From Megascapheus bottae (lineage: Eukaryota > Chordata > Mammalia > Rodentia > Geomyidae): a stretch of DNA of 64,000 nucleotides. The stretch is from contig JANJXV010000013.1 of the NCBI GenBank assembly GCA_024803745.1, positions 2,728,001 to 2,792,000 of the forward strand. The letters are read 5' to 3'. The translations under genes were made by a program, and so were the position numbers. The first letter of the stretch is position 1; each line of letters begins with the position of its first letter. Shown one piece after another: positions 21,641 to 32,062 of the stretch. Below the pieces are notes generated by a model. That model ran no database searches. It had not been told where the DNA came from and saw only the letters and a list, made by a program, of their open reading frames with translations.

Positions 21641-22142
21641 AGTGAAACTTGTTTAACCATTCTGGAGAGCAGTATGGAGGTTCCACATAAGACTGGACAT
21701 AGAGCTCCTCTATAACTCAGCAATCCCACTCCTGGGCATTTACCCTGATAACCACACACAAGGCCACACTAATTCTACTAGCACATCCATGTTCATTGCA
21801 GCATTATTTACCATAGCTAAGGTACAGAACCAACCCAGATGCTCCTCAGTAGATGAATGATCAACAAGATGTGGTATTTTTACACAATGGAATTCTATGC
21901 TACCATCAAAAAGAAGGAAAGCACTCCACTGGTAAGAAAATGGAAAGACATGGAAAAATTCATATTAAGTGAAGTTAGCCAGGCACAAAAAAATAGGCTC
22001 CTTGGTTTCCTCATTTGTAATAATTAGTATATGTCTAGGATAGTCCCAGCAGAGGTTTACAATAGCTCAATAGCTGTGTACATATGATCATATAAAATAA
22101 TGCTAAGGGAAATGAATTCTAAGATATGGCAAAAAAAGCATT
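21641..22142 (+). mobile_element. L1 ORF2 C-terminus and 3' UTR, truncated
   Basis: Sense L1: CATTCTGGAGAGCAGTATGG, ...CAATCCCACTCCTGGGCATT, ...GATGTGGTATTTTTACACAA, then the start of the 3' UTR. It stops within the 3' UTR next to a minus-strand L1. Confidence 0.8.
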
Positions 22143-22184
22143 TTTTCCTTTGTTGCTATTTTTTTATTAAAGAATTTATTAACA
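22143..22184 (-). mobile_element. 3' tip of the minus-strand L1 type 'B'
   Basis: T-rich end of the L1 that resumes at 22797. The two parts are separated by the type 'A' L1 insertion. Confidence 0.6.
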
Positions 22185-22796
22185 ATATGGAACCAACCCA
22201 GATGTCCCTCAGTTGATGAGTGGATCAACAAGATGTGGTATTTATACACAATGGAATTCTATGCTGCTGTCAGAAAGAATGACATCGCCCCATTTATAAG
22301 GAAATGGAAAGACTTAGAAAAATCATATTAAGTGAAGTAAGCCAGACTCAAAGGAACATAGGCCCAATAGTCTCCCTCATTTGTCATAATCAGTAGAAAC
22401 CTTGGGCTTTCCTAGCAGAGATTTACAATAGAACAAAATCTAGATACATAAGGCCATATATTATGACACTAAATGTAAGGACCTTCAGGATAAGGAAACA
22501 AAAGCCATATAATGAGTGAGTGTTGTCCTTAATGTACTAAGTTATCTCTCATCTCTTTTGCCATCCCTTGGTTATCTCAAATTGTTACAATATTTCATCT
22601 TGTTATCTGATATAGTTTGTATGTGCTTTATTGGTTATTTGAAATTGGATAGGGAAGGGAGGAAATCAAGATAAGCAGGGGGAGGGTGGGAGGGAAATGG
22701 GGACCATGTCATGAGAAAGGATATCAATGTTTGTGAAGTTATGCACCTTCTATCTGGTGAATATAATGTAACCCTTCTATTAATCACAATTAAAAA
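22185..22796 (+). mobile_element. 5'-truncated young L1 (type 'A') with 16-bp target duplication
   Basis: ORF2 end (ATGTGGTATTTATACACAAT) followed by a full 3' UTR ending CCCTTCTATTAATCACAATT plus A-tail. AAAGAATTTATTAACA occurs at 22169-22184 and 22797-22812, so it inserted into the 3' end of the type 'B' L1. Confidence 0.92.
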
Positions 22797-23568
22797 AAAG
22801 AATTTATTAACATTGATTTTTACATCATACTTCAAATGAGCTGTTTAACAAACAAGTGTTCAAGAAGGGACTCTCTATATTCAATCACTGGCACTTAGTT
22901 TTTAGAACATAATCAAAATTAGGCTAAGCGTTTGTAAATCATAGATACATATTAATTTATGAAATAAAACATTATGTCATAGGTTTTTATGTCTATGTAG
23001 TTATGTTTATATTTCCAATGCCATGTCCATAGCATTGAGTACACAAATATTGAGTCCTCACTCTTGTACTATTTGGGTTTAATAGCCACATATTAAGGAT
23101 ACCACGTGCCTTCTGTTCCTTTGGTCTTGACTTGTCTCACTCAACATGATTCACTCTAGATTCATCCACTTCCCTGCGAATGCCATTATTTTATCTTGTC
23201 TGCTGGCTATGTAGAATTCCATTGTATACATATACCACATTTTCTGTATCCATTCATCTGCAATAGGGCATCTGGATTGTTTCCATCACCTGGCTATTGT
23301 GAATAGTGGAGAAATAAACCTAGCTGAGCAAGTGTCCTTATCATATCTTGGGTTATGGTGTTCAGGGTAGATGCCCAGAAGTGGTATGGCGGGATCATAG
23401 GGAAGGTCAATTTTCAGTTCTTTAAGAAATTCCACACTGCTTTCCAGAGTGGCTGAACTAGTTTACAGTCCCACCAGCAGTGTAGTAGGGTTCCTTTTTC
23501 TCCACAACCCCGCCAGCAACTGTCATTGTCTGAGTTCAAAATCTTGGCCATTCTTGATGCGCTGTGAG
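22797..23568 (-). mobile_element. L1 type 'B': 3' UTR and ORF2 C-terminus
   Basis: The minus strand encodes the L1 ORF2 tail: the frame ending 23414 contains CWRGCGEKGTLLHCWWD and KLVQPLWKAVWNFLK. The 3' UTR matches that of the copy at 55795-57175. The frame is broken downstream, so this is a dead, 5'-truncated copy. Confidence 0.88.
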
Positions 23569-23915
23569 AAGTTATTTCTTTTTCTCCACTTTGGTTTATC
23601 CCATATTGCCCCTGCACTTGATTTTGGTACCTGTGTCTTGTGTATACATTTTTCTGGTTTGGGAAAGGGATGGGGAACAACAAAATTGCGAGACAAAGGA
23701 CAAAGAGTGGCCCAATGCAACAGCAATACTCACAAGACAATATGTTGAAAACGAACATTACAATTTGGGGGTGGAGAAGGGAGTTTAGGAGGATGGAAAG
23801 TAGGAGAAATATGAGGGCGGGGGTAACAATGTACAACAAGAAAAGTCCTCATTACCTTACATAAGCAACTATAATCCTTCTGTATATCACCTTGACAATA
23901 AAATAAAATTTAAAA
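23569..23915 (+). mobile_element. L1 3' UTR, opposite orientation
   Basis: Sense L1 3' end: GGGTAACAATGTACAACAAG, then CACCTTGACAATAAAATAAA. It joins the previous minus-strand L1 head to head. Either two insertions or a rearranged one explains this. Confidence 0.75.
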
Positions 23916-24344
23916 CATTTCCCACCAGAAATTACAAGTATATCATTTTCTCTAGACTTCTCCTGTACAAGTATACCTGCTTCCTGTAGACTTCTTCTGG
24001 GATCATCCATGATTGACATCCTTTGGAGAGACGCAGATGAGGAGACTGACATAATCTGGCTTTGCGTGGATGGACTGTATTTGTCTTGTAAGTCCAGTTG
24101 ATGTGCTGTTCACATTGAATTAGCTCTGCCTGTGTTGGTTAGCAAGTCAGCTTACTGAGCTCTCATTCCAGATGTTTAAGTGACACATCTGAATTGAGAT
24201 CTCAGCAGTCATGGTCTTGCCATGATTTTTCTCCTTGAACTGTATGCTTATCACTTTTACCTGCTATAGCAGTCACTGCTAGATAAAAGTATGCCATTAG
24301 ATCAGCTTCACTGACCCAAATTAGCTCAGTCGGAAATCTTGTGA
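23916..24344. other. Single-copy DNA, nothing recognised
   Basis: About 430 bases without an assigned feature. Confidence 0.4.
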
Positions 24345-24860
24345 TAGTCATTTATAAGAAAATGAATGGACCTGGAAAAAATATGTTAAGACAGGTAACT
24401 CAGGCTCAGAGAGACAAATAGAACATGTTTTTTTTCTCATATGAGGAAGTTAGTTTGAAATTATGAGCATATATGAAAACATATCCAGGGTTATAGGCAT
24501 ATATGCACAAACAAATGGACAGACAAATCGACTGATTCCAATGTTCTAACTTTTATGCACAGTGAACAGTTTTACCAAAATGAGTTTCAGGAAGCAGAAA
24601 CATGTTTTGTGGGGAAAAAGTTGGGAGGGACAGACAAATGAAGAGTGGAAGGACAGGCAAATACAGTTATATTCATTGTTCCTATGTGAAGATGGAATTG
24701 TGTAATGAGAGGATGGGTGAGGTTGGAAAAAAATGGAAGAAATAATGGAATGGGAGATACTGATTAGGATGCATTGGACTCATAATCTGACTTGTTGAAC
24801 TGAAATTCTTTTGTACAGCTACTTAAAGAGGATAATAATAGCAATAATAAATTAACAACA
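24345..24860 (+). mobile_element. Old L1 3' UTR
   Basis: Sense order: AATGAATGGACCTGGAAAAA, AACTCAGGCTCAGAGAGAC, GGGTGAGGTTGG, GAACTGAAATTCTTTTGTAC, then an A/T-rich tail. Confidence 0.75.
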
Positions 24861-24879
24861 GTTTGAGAATAGAATTCAA

Positions 24880-25114
24880 GCCAGGGACCAGTGGCTCACG
24901 CCTGTAATCTTAGCTACTCAGAAGGCTGAGATCTGAGGATGGCTGTTTGAAGCCAGCCTCTGCAAGGAAGTCTGTGAGACTCTTACCTCCAATGAACCAC
25001 CAGAAAACTAGAGGTGGCGCTGTGGTTCAAAGTGGTAGAGTGCTAGCCTTTAGTGAAAGAGCTCAGAGACAGGGCTCAGGACCTGAATTGAAGACCCAGG
25101 ACTGACCAGAAAAA
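24880..25114 (+). mobile_element. B1-Geo SINE
   Basis: 7SL half (CAGTGGCTCACGCCTGTAAT) and Geo half (GGCGCTGTGGTTCAAAGTGG), directly after the old L1. Confidence 0.9.
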
Positions 25115-25338
25115 TACTGTTGATAACCAGCAGTATATCAGCTGTTTGGTCTAGCATGGCCAGGCTGAACCTATGACCAGACAGATTTTTTTCCTAGAGG
25201 ACAATGAGGGCTTCTCACTGGCCACCATAGTTGGAGGAGGGAGACTGTATTTTCTGAGGTCCTTCAATTGAAAAAGGGAAGGAATTGCTTCAGCTGTGAG
25301 TTCTTTCCCCCAAAAGAACCAATTAAAATACAGGACTG

Positions 25339-25527
25339 GGGGCTGGGAGTTTGGCCTAGTGGTAGAGTTCTTGCCTAGCATGCACAAAGACCCAGGTTAG
25401 ATTCCTTGGTGCCACATACATAGAAAAAAGCCAGAAGTGGTGCTGAGGCTCAAGTGGTAGAGCCCTAGCCTTGAGAAAGTCCAAGGACAGTGCTCAGGCC
25501 CTGAGCTCAAGCCCAGGACTGGCAAAA
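25339..25527 (+). mobile_element. Young IDL-Geo SINE with 14-bp target duplication
   Basis: IDL (GGGAGTTTGGCCTAGTGG...) and Geo ending AGGACTGGCAAAAAAA. AAAATACAGGACTG occurs at 25325-25338 and 25528-25541 with no mismatch, so the insertion is recent. Confidence 0.95.
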
Positions 25528-25544
25528 AAAATACAGGACTGTAG

Positions 25545-25720
25545 CCCCACTGATGGCTCATGCTTGTAATCCTATAGCTACTCAGGAGGCTGAGATCCGA
25601 GGATCATGGTTTGAAGCTAGGGCAGGAAAGTCTATGAGAGTTTTGGGTGGAAGCAGAGCTGTGACTAAAAATTCAATGACAGCACCCAGGACCCAAGTAT
25701 AAGCACCAGGACTGATGGAA
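25545..25720 (+). mobile_element. B1-Geo SINE, internally deleted
   Basis: 7SL half (GATGGCTCATGCTTGTAATC) followed by a decayed, shortened Geo end (CACCCAGGACCCAAGTATAA). Confidence 0.75.
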
Positions 25721-25908
25721 GCTCTTCTTCTTGGGAACAAGAGTGCTTCCTTTCCCCTGAGGCTACAGAGAAGCAGCATCCAGAGACCATTTACCCTGAG
25801 GAGTAGATCTAGTGTGGTAGTTTTATTGGAACTCCCCAACTTCTTCCTATCCCTTCAAGGAAATTACACTTCATGTCCCTTAGAGTCCTTAGGTATATCA
25901 CATTCTTT

Positions 25909-26120
25909 TTTTTTTTTTTTTTTTTTTTTTTTTGCCTGTCCTGGGCTTGAGCTCAGGGCCTGAGCGCTGTTCTTGGACTTTCTCAAGGCTAGAGCTCTAC
26001 CACTTGAGCCTCAGCACCACTTCTGGCTTTTTTCTATATATATGGTACTGAGGAATCGAACCCTGGTCTTTGTGCATGCTAGACAAGCACTCTACCACTA
26101 GGCCAAACTCCCGGCTCCTG
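25909..26120 (-). mobile_element. IDL-Geo SINE with 9-bp target duplication
   Basis: Long T-run (about 29), antisense Geo and IDL. ACATTCTTT occurs at 25900-25908 and 26121-26129. The long tail implies a young copy. Confidence 0.93.
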
Positions 26121-26325
26121 ACATTCTTTATAATACAGGTCTCTTTATTTAAACTCCTCATGGGTGTCTTGCTGCTAGTAGCCAACACCACTGAATTACT
26201 AATCCACTACTCCAAGTCATAAGGGCTTGGGGAAGTTAAGAGAGAAAATGAATATATGGCACCTAGTATGTTGTATTTAACAAAGGTTTTTATTTTTAAT
26301 ATTAATTAATTAAATAATTAATTTA

Positions 26326-26413
26326 GTGACAATCCTGCATTTTGAACTCAAGTCTTCTCCAGAGCTTTGTGCATGCCAGGAAAGTACTCTATCACTAAAC
26401 CACATTCTCAGCC
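26326..26413 (-). mobile_element. ID-like SINE monomer
   Basis: Antisense ID-like sequence (TTTTGAACTCAAGTC, GCATGCCAGGAAAGTACTC, TAAACCACATTCTCAGCC). No Geo half. Confidence 0.65.
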
Positions 26414-26447
26414 AAGGGTTTTATTTTTTATACATTCATTTAATCAG

Positions 26448-26680
26448 CTTTTTTGTATATGCTAGTAGTAGGGCTTGAACTCAGGGCCTCAAAGTCTTGC
26501 TTGTGTTTCCACTCATAGTTGGTACTCTACTAACTGGGCCACATGTCTACTTCTGGATTTTTGCTGGTTAATTGGAGCTAAGAGTCTCTTGGATTTATCT
26601 GCCTGGGCTGGCCTCAAACTTCCATCTTCAGGTATCTTAGCCTCCTCAGTTAGTTAGGATTATAAGTGTGAGCCACCTGG
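26448..26680 (-). mobile_element. B1-Geo SINE
   Basis: Antisense Geo (GGGCTTGAACTCAGGGCCTC) and 7SL half (TTAGCCTCCTCAGTTAGTTA). Confidence 0.85.
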
Positions 26681-28162
26681 ATTTTTAATTTTTTATCTTT
26701 TGATGAATACAGAGGTGGAGGAAAAACTCTGAGCTTCAGTCACTCAGTTTATTTCTGGTCAAGGTATTGTACCATATGTAGTTTTAAAACTTCTACTTGA
26801 AGGTCAAACAGCCATAAACAAGTAATGTGTTTGCTATCTAAACATTTCAGAAGAAGACAATGTAGGTTAGCTCTTAGAGGCAGATACACTTGGGTAGTAA
26901 TTAAGGTTTCTAGCTCTTAAATCGGAAGTCTTAATGAAAGTCTCTATCTCTGTAAGTCTACCATTCCCGACTATAAAATCAAAATCTCATTTGTAGTTGT
27001 AAGCACAAACCTTGCTCCAGACACACAGTGAGTATTTAATTTATAACAGTTGTTATTGTATTGGTCTCAGGGTCCTCTTTTGTAATGAAGACAACATAAC
27101 CAATTTGATTTTATTGCCTCTTGACCTCAATTGCCAGGGAATTCAGAATGAAATTGAAAATGCAATCCTGGAAACTCTGTTATCCTGAAAGTTGGCCTAT
27201 TTGCAAAACTTCCTCATCTCAGGATCTTTTACTTCAGAAACTTGTCAGCCAATGAGAAGCAGCCTGTCAACCCAATCAAACCCAGATACGTGTTTATGTG
27301 TGTTCACACATGCACGTACGCATGCTTTAGTTAAACACTCATTTTTTTTCCAGGTAGATCTCACTTAGATAATTCTTCTGCCAAGAAAAAAAATGTAAAT
27401 CATTGTTCCATCCAGTGTCTAGGGGCTTTATAAACTGGTTCAAAAGAAATTTAATCTGAGCCTATATAACAGAAACCAGTCAGGCAGCCAGCGAGCTTTT
27501 GTTTTTGGTTTGAAGAGAAAGTCAACATAATTCTTGTCTAGGGAGGTTTATAGTAGAAGCCATAGCCCACTAAGACATAGCCCCACTAGACTATAATGAA
27601 GCCTGCAAAAGAAAGAGGTAGTTTTTTTTGGGGGGGGGGAATTGTGCTAAATCAGAGTCTTTGAAAGGTCAGCTCCTCTGAATAACTTCAAGGACTTCAG
27701 CAAACGCTGGGGAATGAAACCCTGAGTCTAAGTAGCTAAGATTTGGGGTTCTAAAAGTGTCACCCAGTAGAAACTGACTAGGCTGGGATGGAGTGAGGGA
27801 GGTAGGAGGAGAGAGGAGAACTGTAGAGGGCAACCAAGGTCACACATGGAACGGGGCTTTCCCTTTCTTTGGGATATGTAGGAAAGACATAAGACAATTT
27901 TAAACAACAGGATTGTCTTTTCTGCCCTTCAACTTAACCTGGTTGAACTAGGAGTCAGGAGCATGCTCATTATCATGAAATCACTGTAACTCCCCCATTG
28001 GAGGTAACTTTTATTGTTTTTTCTGGTAGAGTAAACTGTAATTCATGTAGTAAGTAGAATTGTCTGCCTAAGTAAAGATTTGAACTCAAATCCAAAAACC
28101 TTCAAGCCCAGTCATTGTATTATCCAGTTTGGCTCTGAAGCCAGTCCAGAATCTTATTGATG
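26681..28162. other. Repeat-poor single-copy DNA
   Basis: About 1.5 kb with only a MIR-like piece at 26925-27058. A CCAAT motif lies at 27249-27253 and a TATATAA at 27463-27469, but no exon or ordered promoter could be shown. A G-run occurs at 27631-27640. Confidence 0.45.
26925..27058 (-). mobile_element. MIR-like ancient SINE
   Basis: Antisense MIR core order: CTCTATCTCTGTAAGTCTAC, TAAAATCAAAATCTCATTTG, CACACAGTGAGTATTTAAT. Confidence 0.5.
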
Positions 28163-28219
28163 ACTCCTCCTCCTCCTCTTTTCTTCTTCCTCTTCCCTTC
28201 TTCTCCTTTCCTCCACTAC

Positions 28220-28251
<32 letters not shown>

Positions 28252-28362
28252 CTTCTTCTTCTTCTTCTTCTTCTTCTTCTTCTTCTTCTTCTTCTTCTTC
28301 TTCTTCTTCTTCTCCTTCTCTTTCTCCTTCTCCTCCTCCTCCTGCTCCTCCTCCTCTTCCTT
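28163..28362. repeat. (CTT)n polypyrimidine microsatellite
   Basis: A pure CTT core at about 28220-28312 is flanked by CTC/CCT-rich imperfect units. It gives poly-Leu, poly-Phe and poly-Arg frames that are artefacts. Confidence 0.97.
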
Positions 28363-28942
28363 GTTTTCCCTTTCTCCCTACTCCCAGGTTTCCAAAATGT
28401 AGTAGAGTTAGTTAAGCTGAAAACACCAAACCTGGCCTCATCATTTTCTTGTTGTTTTTCTTTAGAAGGTCTTAGAATTGGCTGTAGGAGCTGGCAAAAT
28501 AAATGGACTGAAGCCAGAGGCCTGTTTCTCCCCTTCAACCTCCCAGTCTCTGGGAGAGGAATTTTGCCCATGGGAGCTGTCTCAGGTGCCCACTGCTCCC
28601 CTGACCCCTTCTTGCCTCCCCCCCAACATTCCTGCATCTAAATCAGAGCTAGTCAATGTTTCACTCCCCACTACCCTCCCAGCCTGCTCTCCTAAAGCTG
28701 GTGAACAATTAACTAGCAGCAGCAGCTGCTTGGCCAGCTCTTGATCTTCTCTCCTTAGAAGCTTCCAGGGCTTTACTGCCTAATGTCAATGATCTGCTAG
28801 ACCTCACCAGAATCTGGGGTACAGTTCAGTCTTCAAGGAGACCGGTCTGCATTTTTGCAATGATTTCAGTGCTATGAGATTCTTCATAGGAGACATTTCA
28901 GAGGACAACTTAGCCAAAGTACCCACAGTAACTCTGAAACTA

Positions 28943-28944
<2 letters not shown>
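28363..28944. other. Single-copy DNA, nothing recognised
   Basis: About 580 bases, moderately GC-rich for this window. No exon could be supported. Confidence 0.4.

Positions 28945-28998
<54 letters not shown>
28945..28998. repeat. (TG)n microsatellite
   Basis: 27 TG units abutting the 3' end of a minus-strand B1-Geo. Confidence 0.95.
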
Positions 28999-28999
<1 letters not shown>

Positions 29000-29210
29000 G
29001 GTCCTGGGGTTTGAACTCAGGGCCTGGGTGCTGTTCCTGACTTTTTTTTCCCCTCAAGGCTACTGCACTACTCATGTCTGGCTTTTTGGGTAGTTAATTG
29101 CATTTAATAGTCTTGTGAGCTTTTCTGCCTGTGCTGGCTTTGAACTGTGATCCTTAGATCTCAGCCTCCTTGGTAGCTAGGATTACAGGCATAAACCACC
29201 AACACCTAGC
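28999..29210 (-). mobile_element. B1-Geo SINE
   Basis: Antisense Geo (TTTGAACTCAGGGCCTGGG) and 7SL half (CTCAGCCTCCTTGGTAGCTA). Its normal A-tail is replaced by the TG run. Confidence 0.87.
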
Positions 29211-29644
29211 AAATTGTATTTCTTTTGGGAATTCTTACAAGGCACCAGAGAATGGGGCAAAAATCCCCATGTAACTCCTCTGTCACTTATACCAGATAAT
29301 AGTAGGCACATTTCTTAACTTCTAAGTCTTCTCTTTTTCATTTATAAAGCAAGAAGAGTCATTCTTCCCCTTTAATATTCACAAGTAAGAAACTTTAAAC
29401 TAAAGTTTATAAAATCATAGATTGCTTTAACTAACAAGTGCCTTTTAGAGTCTGTGTATCTTTTGTCAGTCAGGAGGCTCAGAGAAAGAAGTGTGGAATC
29501 TATTCAGTATCAGCCATTAGGTGGAATAGAATCTCATTCCTTCTGTCTTGCTGAAATATAATACATCATCCATATGCATAATTTAAAATTTTCTCGTAAT
29601 CACATAAAAAACAGAAAGGAATAAGTAAAATCAGCTTTGATAAA
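29211..29644. other. Single-copy DNA with possible MIR remnant
   Basis: The segment 29300-29400 (TTTCTTAACTTCTAAGTC, TTTTTCATTTATAAAGCA) resembles MIR. Nothing else is seen. Confidence 0.35.
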
Positions 29645-29654
29645 ATATTTTAGT

Positions 29655-29888
29655 GCCAGGCAAGGTGGCTCAAGCCTATAATCCTAAGTTATACAGGAGG
29701 CTGAGATCTGAGGATCATGGTTCAAAGCCAGCACCAGCACTAAAGTTAGTGAGATTCTTATCCCTCGTTAATCACTAGAAAAGGGAAAGTGGAGCTGTGG
29801 CTCAAGGGGTAGGAGAGTAGCCTTGAGTTGAAGAGCTCAAGGACAACACCCAGATCCAGGGTTCAAGCCCCATGACTACCCCAAAAAT
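29655..29888 (+). mobile_element. B1-Geo SINE with 10-bp target duplication
   Basis: 7SL half (AAGGTGGCTCAAGCCTATAA) and Geo half. ATATTTTAGT occurs at 29645-29654 and 29889-29898. Confidence 0.92.
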
Positions 29889-29898
29889 ATATTTTAGT

Positions 29899-30406
29899 TA
29901 ATATATGCAATATCATTTCAACATGTAATTGATATAAAATTATTATGGCAACTTTTATTTGTTTATACTAAAATTTTCAAAATCTGGCATCTGTTTTATG
30001 CTCATAGAACAACCAGTTCAAACTAGCCACATAGTCTAATAGAGCAGGTCCAGTTTAATTCAAACTGAAACAGTTATTGCACATTATATGCCAGGTACTC
30101 TGGGAGATGCAGGGATATGAAAGCAAATGGATGAATAATGCTGGAAACCACAGAGAATAGTTCAAAGCAAGAAAGTTACTGAAGTTACTGGATTACTCAT
30201 CCCACTATGTAGCTGTACTAGTCATGAAGAAAATTCTCTAAGGTAAATAGCTGTATCTTCAAGGTATTTTCTTCTGCCAATGCATGGAGGGATAGAGAAG
30301 AAGCTATTGAGCCTATTATGAACCAGATAATATGTTTTGCACTTGATAGGTATAATCTGACTTAATCACTGTCATGATTTGGAAAGGACTTAAGTTGGCT
30401 ACTTTC
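29899..30406. other. Single-copy DNA with ancient repeat traces
   Basis: Pieces at about 30070-30130 (ATATGCCAGGTACTCTGGGA) and 30290-30385 resemble L2/MIR ends. No gene is seen. Confidence 0.35.
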
Positions 30407-30605
30407 TTTTTTTTTTTTGCCAGTCCTGTGGTTTGAACTTAGGGCCTGAGCACTGTCCTTGGGCTTTCTCAAGACTAGAGCTCTATCACCTGAGCCACAG
30501 CACCACTTCTGCCTTAAAAAATATGTATGTGGTACTATGGAATCAAACCTAGGTCTTCACACAAGCTAGGTAAGCACTGTATCACTAGACCAAACTCCTG
30601 GCCCC
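30407..30605 (-). mobile_element. IDL-Geo SINE
   Basis: T-run tail, antisense Geo (CTTAGGGCCTGAGCACTGTC) and IDL (GGAATCAAACCTAGGTC). It lies at the left edge of an L1. Confidence 0.9.
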
Positions 30606-30609
30606 ATGT

Positions 30610-30907
30610 TGTCCACTTTCAAGAGGAAGAATTAAGTACATTTTTTCAATTTATGGTTTCTTCAGAGTTTTTTTTTAAATCATAAAAGGTTGTTGAATAT
30701 TGTTAAAGTTTGTCTTTTCTGTCTCAAATAAAATTACCATGCAATTTTGTTTTTCAGTCTGCTTAAATACCATATTAGATTGACTGATTTTTATATGTTG
30801 AACAGTCCTTACATCTGTGGAAGAAAACCAGCTTGTTCATATGTAATCTTTTAAATGTGTTATTAAATTTTGTTTGCAAGTATTTTATTGAGAATTGTGT
30901 TTGTTTT
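30610..30907 (-). mobile_element. L1 ORF2 reverse-transcriptase segment, inverted 5' part
   Basis: The minus strand carries an earlier piece of the L1 RT region. Its broken translation includes TNFNNIQQPFM, the counterpart of the L1 KAFDKIQHPFM stretch. It meets the plus-strand continuation at about 30908, the layout of an L1 5' inversion. Confidence 0.7.
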
Positions 30908-31072
30908 CAACAAAGATAGGGAAGGAAGAGATCAAATTATCATTATTTACAGATGATATAATCTTATACTTACAGGACTGTAAATGTTCCATAAAAAATG
31001 TCTCCTTGATCTGATAAACACTTTTGGCAGTGTAGTGGGGTATAAAATCAACATATAAAAATCAATAGTTTT
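30908..31072 (+). mobile_element. L1 ORF2 RT catalytic-region segment
   Basis: The plus-strand translation reads KIGKEEIKLSLFADDIILYL, which contains the FADD box of reverse transcriptases (established for L1). Stops follow. The L1 continues after the nested IDL-Geo. Confidence 0.85.
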
Positions 31073-31239
31073 GCCGGGAGTATGATCTAGTGTTAGAGAG
31101 CTTGCCTGGCATGTACAAAGCCCTGGGTTCAATTCCCTAGTACCATATAAATAGAAAAAGCCGGAAGTGGCACTGTAGCTCAAATGGAAGAGCACTAACC
31201 TGAGTTGAAGCACCAAGATTGGCAAAAAATAAAAAAAAA
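31073..31239 (+). mobile_element. IDL-Geo SINE nested in L1
   Basis: IDL (GCCGGGAGTATGATCTAGTG) plus a shortened Geo half (GGCACTGTAGCTCAAATGG). Imperfect duplication CAATAGTTTT/CAATAGCTTT at 31063-31072 and 31240-31249. Confidence 0.88.
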
Positions 31240-31583
31240 CAATAGCTTTTATATTTAGCAATAATGAACAGGCTGAGAAGAAAATAAAGAAAACAATCTT
31301 ATTCACTATAACCTCAAAAAAAAAACCCACATAGAAAACAGAAACAAAAAACAACCCCTAGGTAATGAACTTAATCATGGAGGTGAAAAGTCTACAAGGA
31401 AAACTATAAAATCTTGAAGAATGAAACTGAAGAAGACATCAGAATACATGAAGAACTAAAACACCAAACAGCAAAAGAACAAATGATACAATTAATAAAT
31501 AGACAGTTCTTGGAAGAACTGTAAATCTCTAATAGTACATGAAGAAATATTCAACATACTTTACCATAAGGAAAATGAAAATC
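31240..31583 (+). mobile_element. L1 ORF2 continuation
   Basis: A-rich L1 ORF2 coding remnant (AATGAACAGGCTGAGAAG, ...CTATAAAATCTTGAAGAATG) with many stops. Confidence 0.7.
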
Positions 31584-31668
31584 GGGGCCAGGAAGTTTGG
31601 CCTAGTGGCACAGTGCTTGCCCAGCATTCATGAAGTCCTCCTGGGTTTGATTCCGAGGCACCAGTGAA
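31584..31668 (+). mobile_element. IDL-Geo SINE, left (IDL) half
   Basis: GGAAGTTTGGCCTAGTGGCA ... GGGTTTGATTCCGAGGCACC. The element is cut in its linker by an L1 3' end and resumes at 31926. Confidence 0.85.
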
Positions 31669-31925
31669 TTCTAGGATATGGAAACAAGAGGTTTATCTTG
31701 TATGATTGTTGTTCTTAATGTACTATGTTATTTCTCTTCTCTTTTTTCCCATTATGGTTAATCTCATGTTGTTACTGTATCTGACTTTGTTACCTGGTAT
31801 ATTGTATATATATTTATTTGTTCATTTGAATTAGGGACAGGGAGGGGGAAAAACAAGATGATTGAGAAGTAACTGTAACCCCTGTATACATTATCCCAAC
31901 ATCAAAAAGGCATAAATTAAAAGAA
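31669..31925 (+). mobile_element. L1 3' UTR inserted in an IDL-Geo linker
   Basis: GAATTCTAGGATATGGAAAC at the start, CTTTGTTACCTGGTATATTG in the middle and an A-rich end. It is a sense, strongly 5'-truncated L1 copy with no coding part. Confidence 0.8.
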
Positions 31926-32062
31926 AAGAAAAAGAAAAAGCCAAAAATGGTGCTGTGGTTCAAGTGGTAGAGCTCTAGCCTTGAGAAAGCCTGAGGACAG
32001 AGCTCAGGCCCTGAGTTCAAGCCCTGGGACTGGCAAAAAAAGAAAGAAAAAGAAAATGAAAA
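31926..32062 (+). mobile_element. IDL-Geo SINE, right (Geo) half
   Basis: AAAGCCAAAAATGGTGCTG, TTCAAGTGGTAGAGCTCTAG and a GAAA-rich tail. It completes the SINE begun at 31584. Confidence 0.85.

Noticed and set aside
23414..23839. 141-codon minus-strand frame
   Set aside because: Its C-terminal half is L1 ORF2 and its N-terminal half is antisense of another L1 3' UTR. It is a chance fusion across a repeat junction.
28086..28641. Frames of 170-183 codons with poly-Arg, poly-Leu or poly-Phe
   Set aside because: They are driven by the (CTT)n array. The flanking residues resemble no protein and no splice context is evident.
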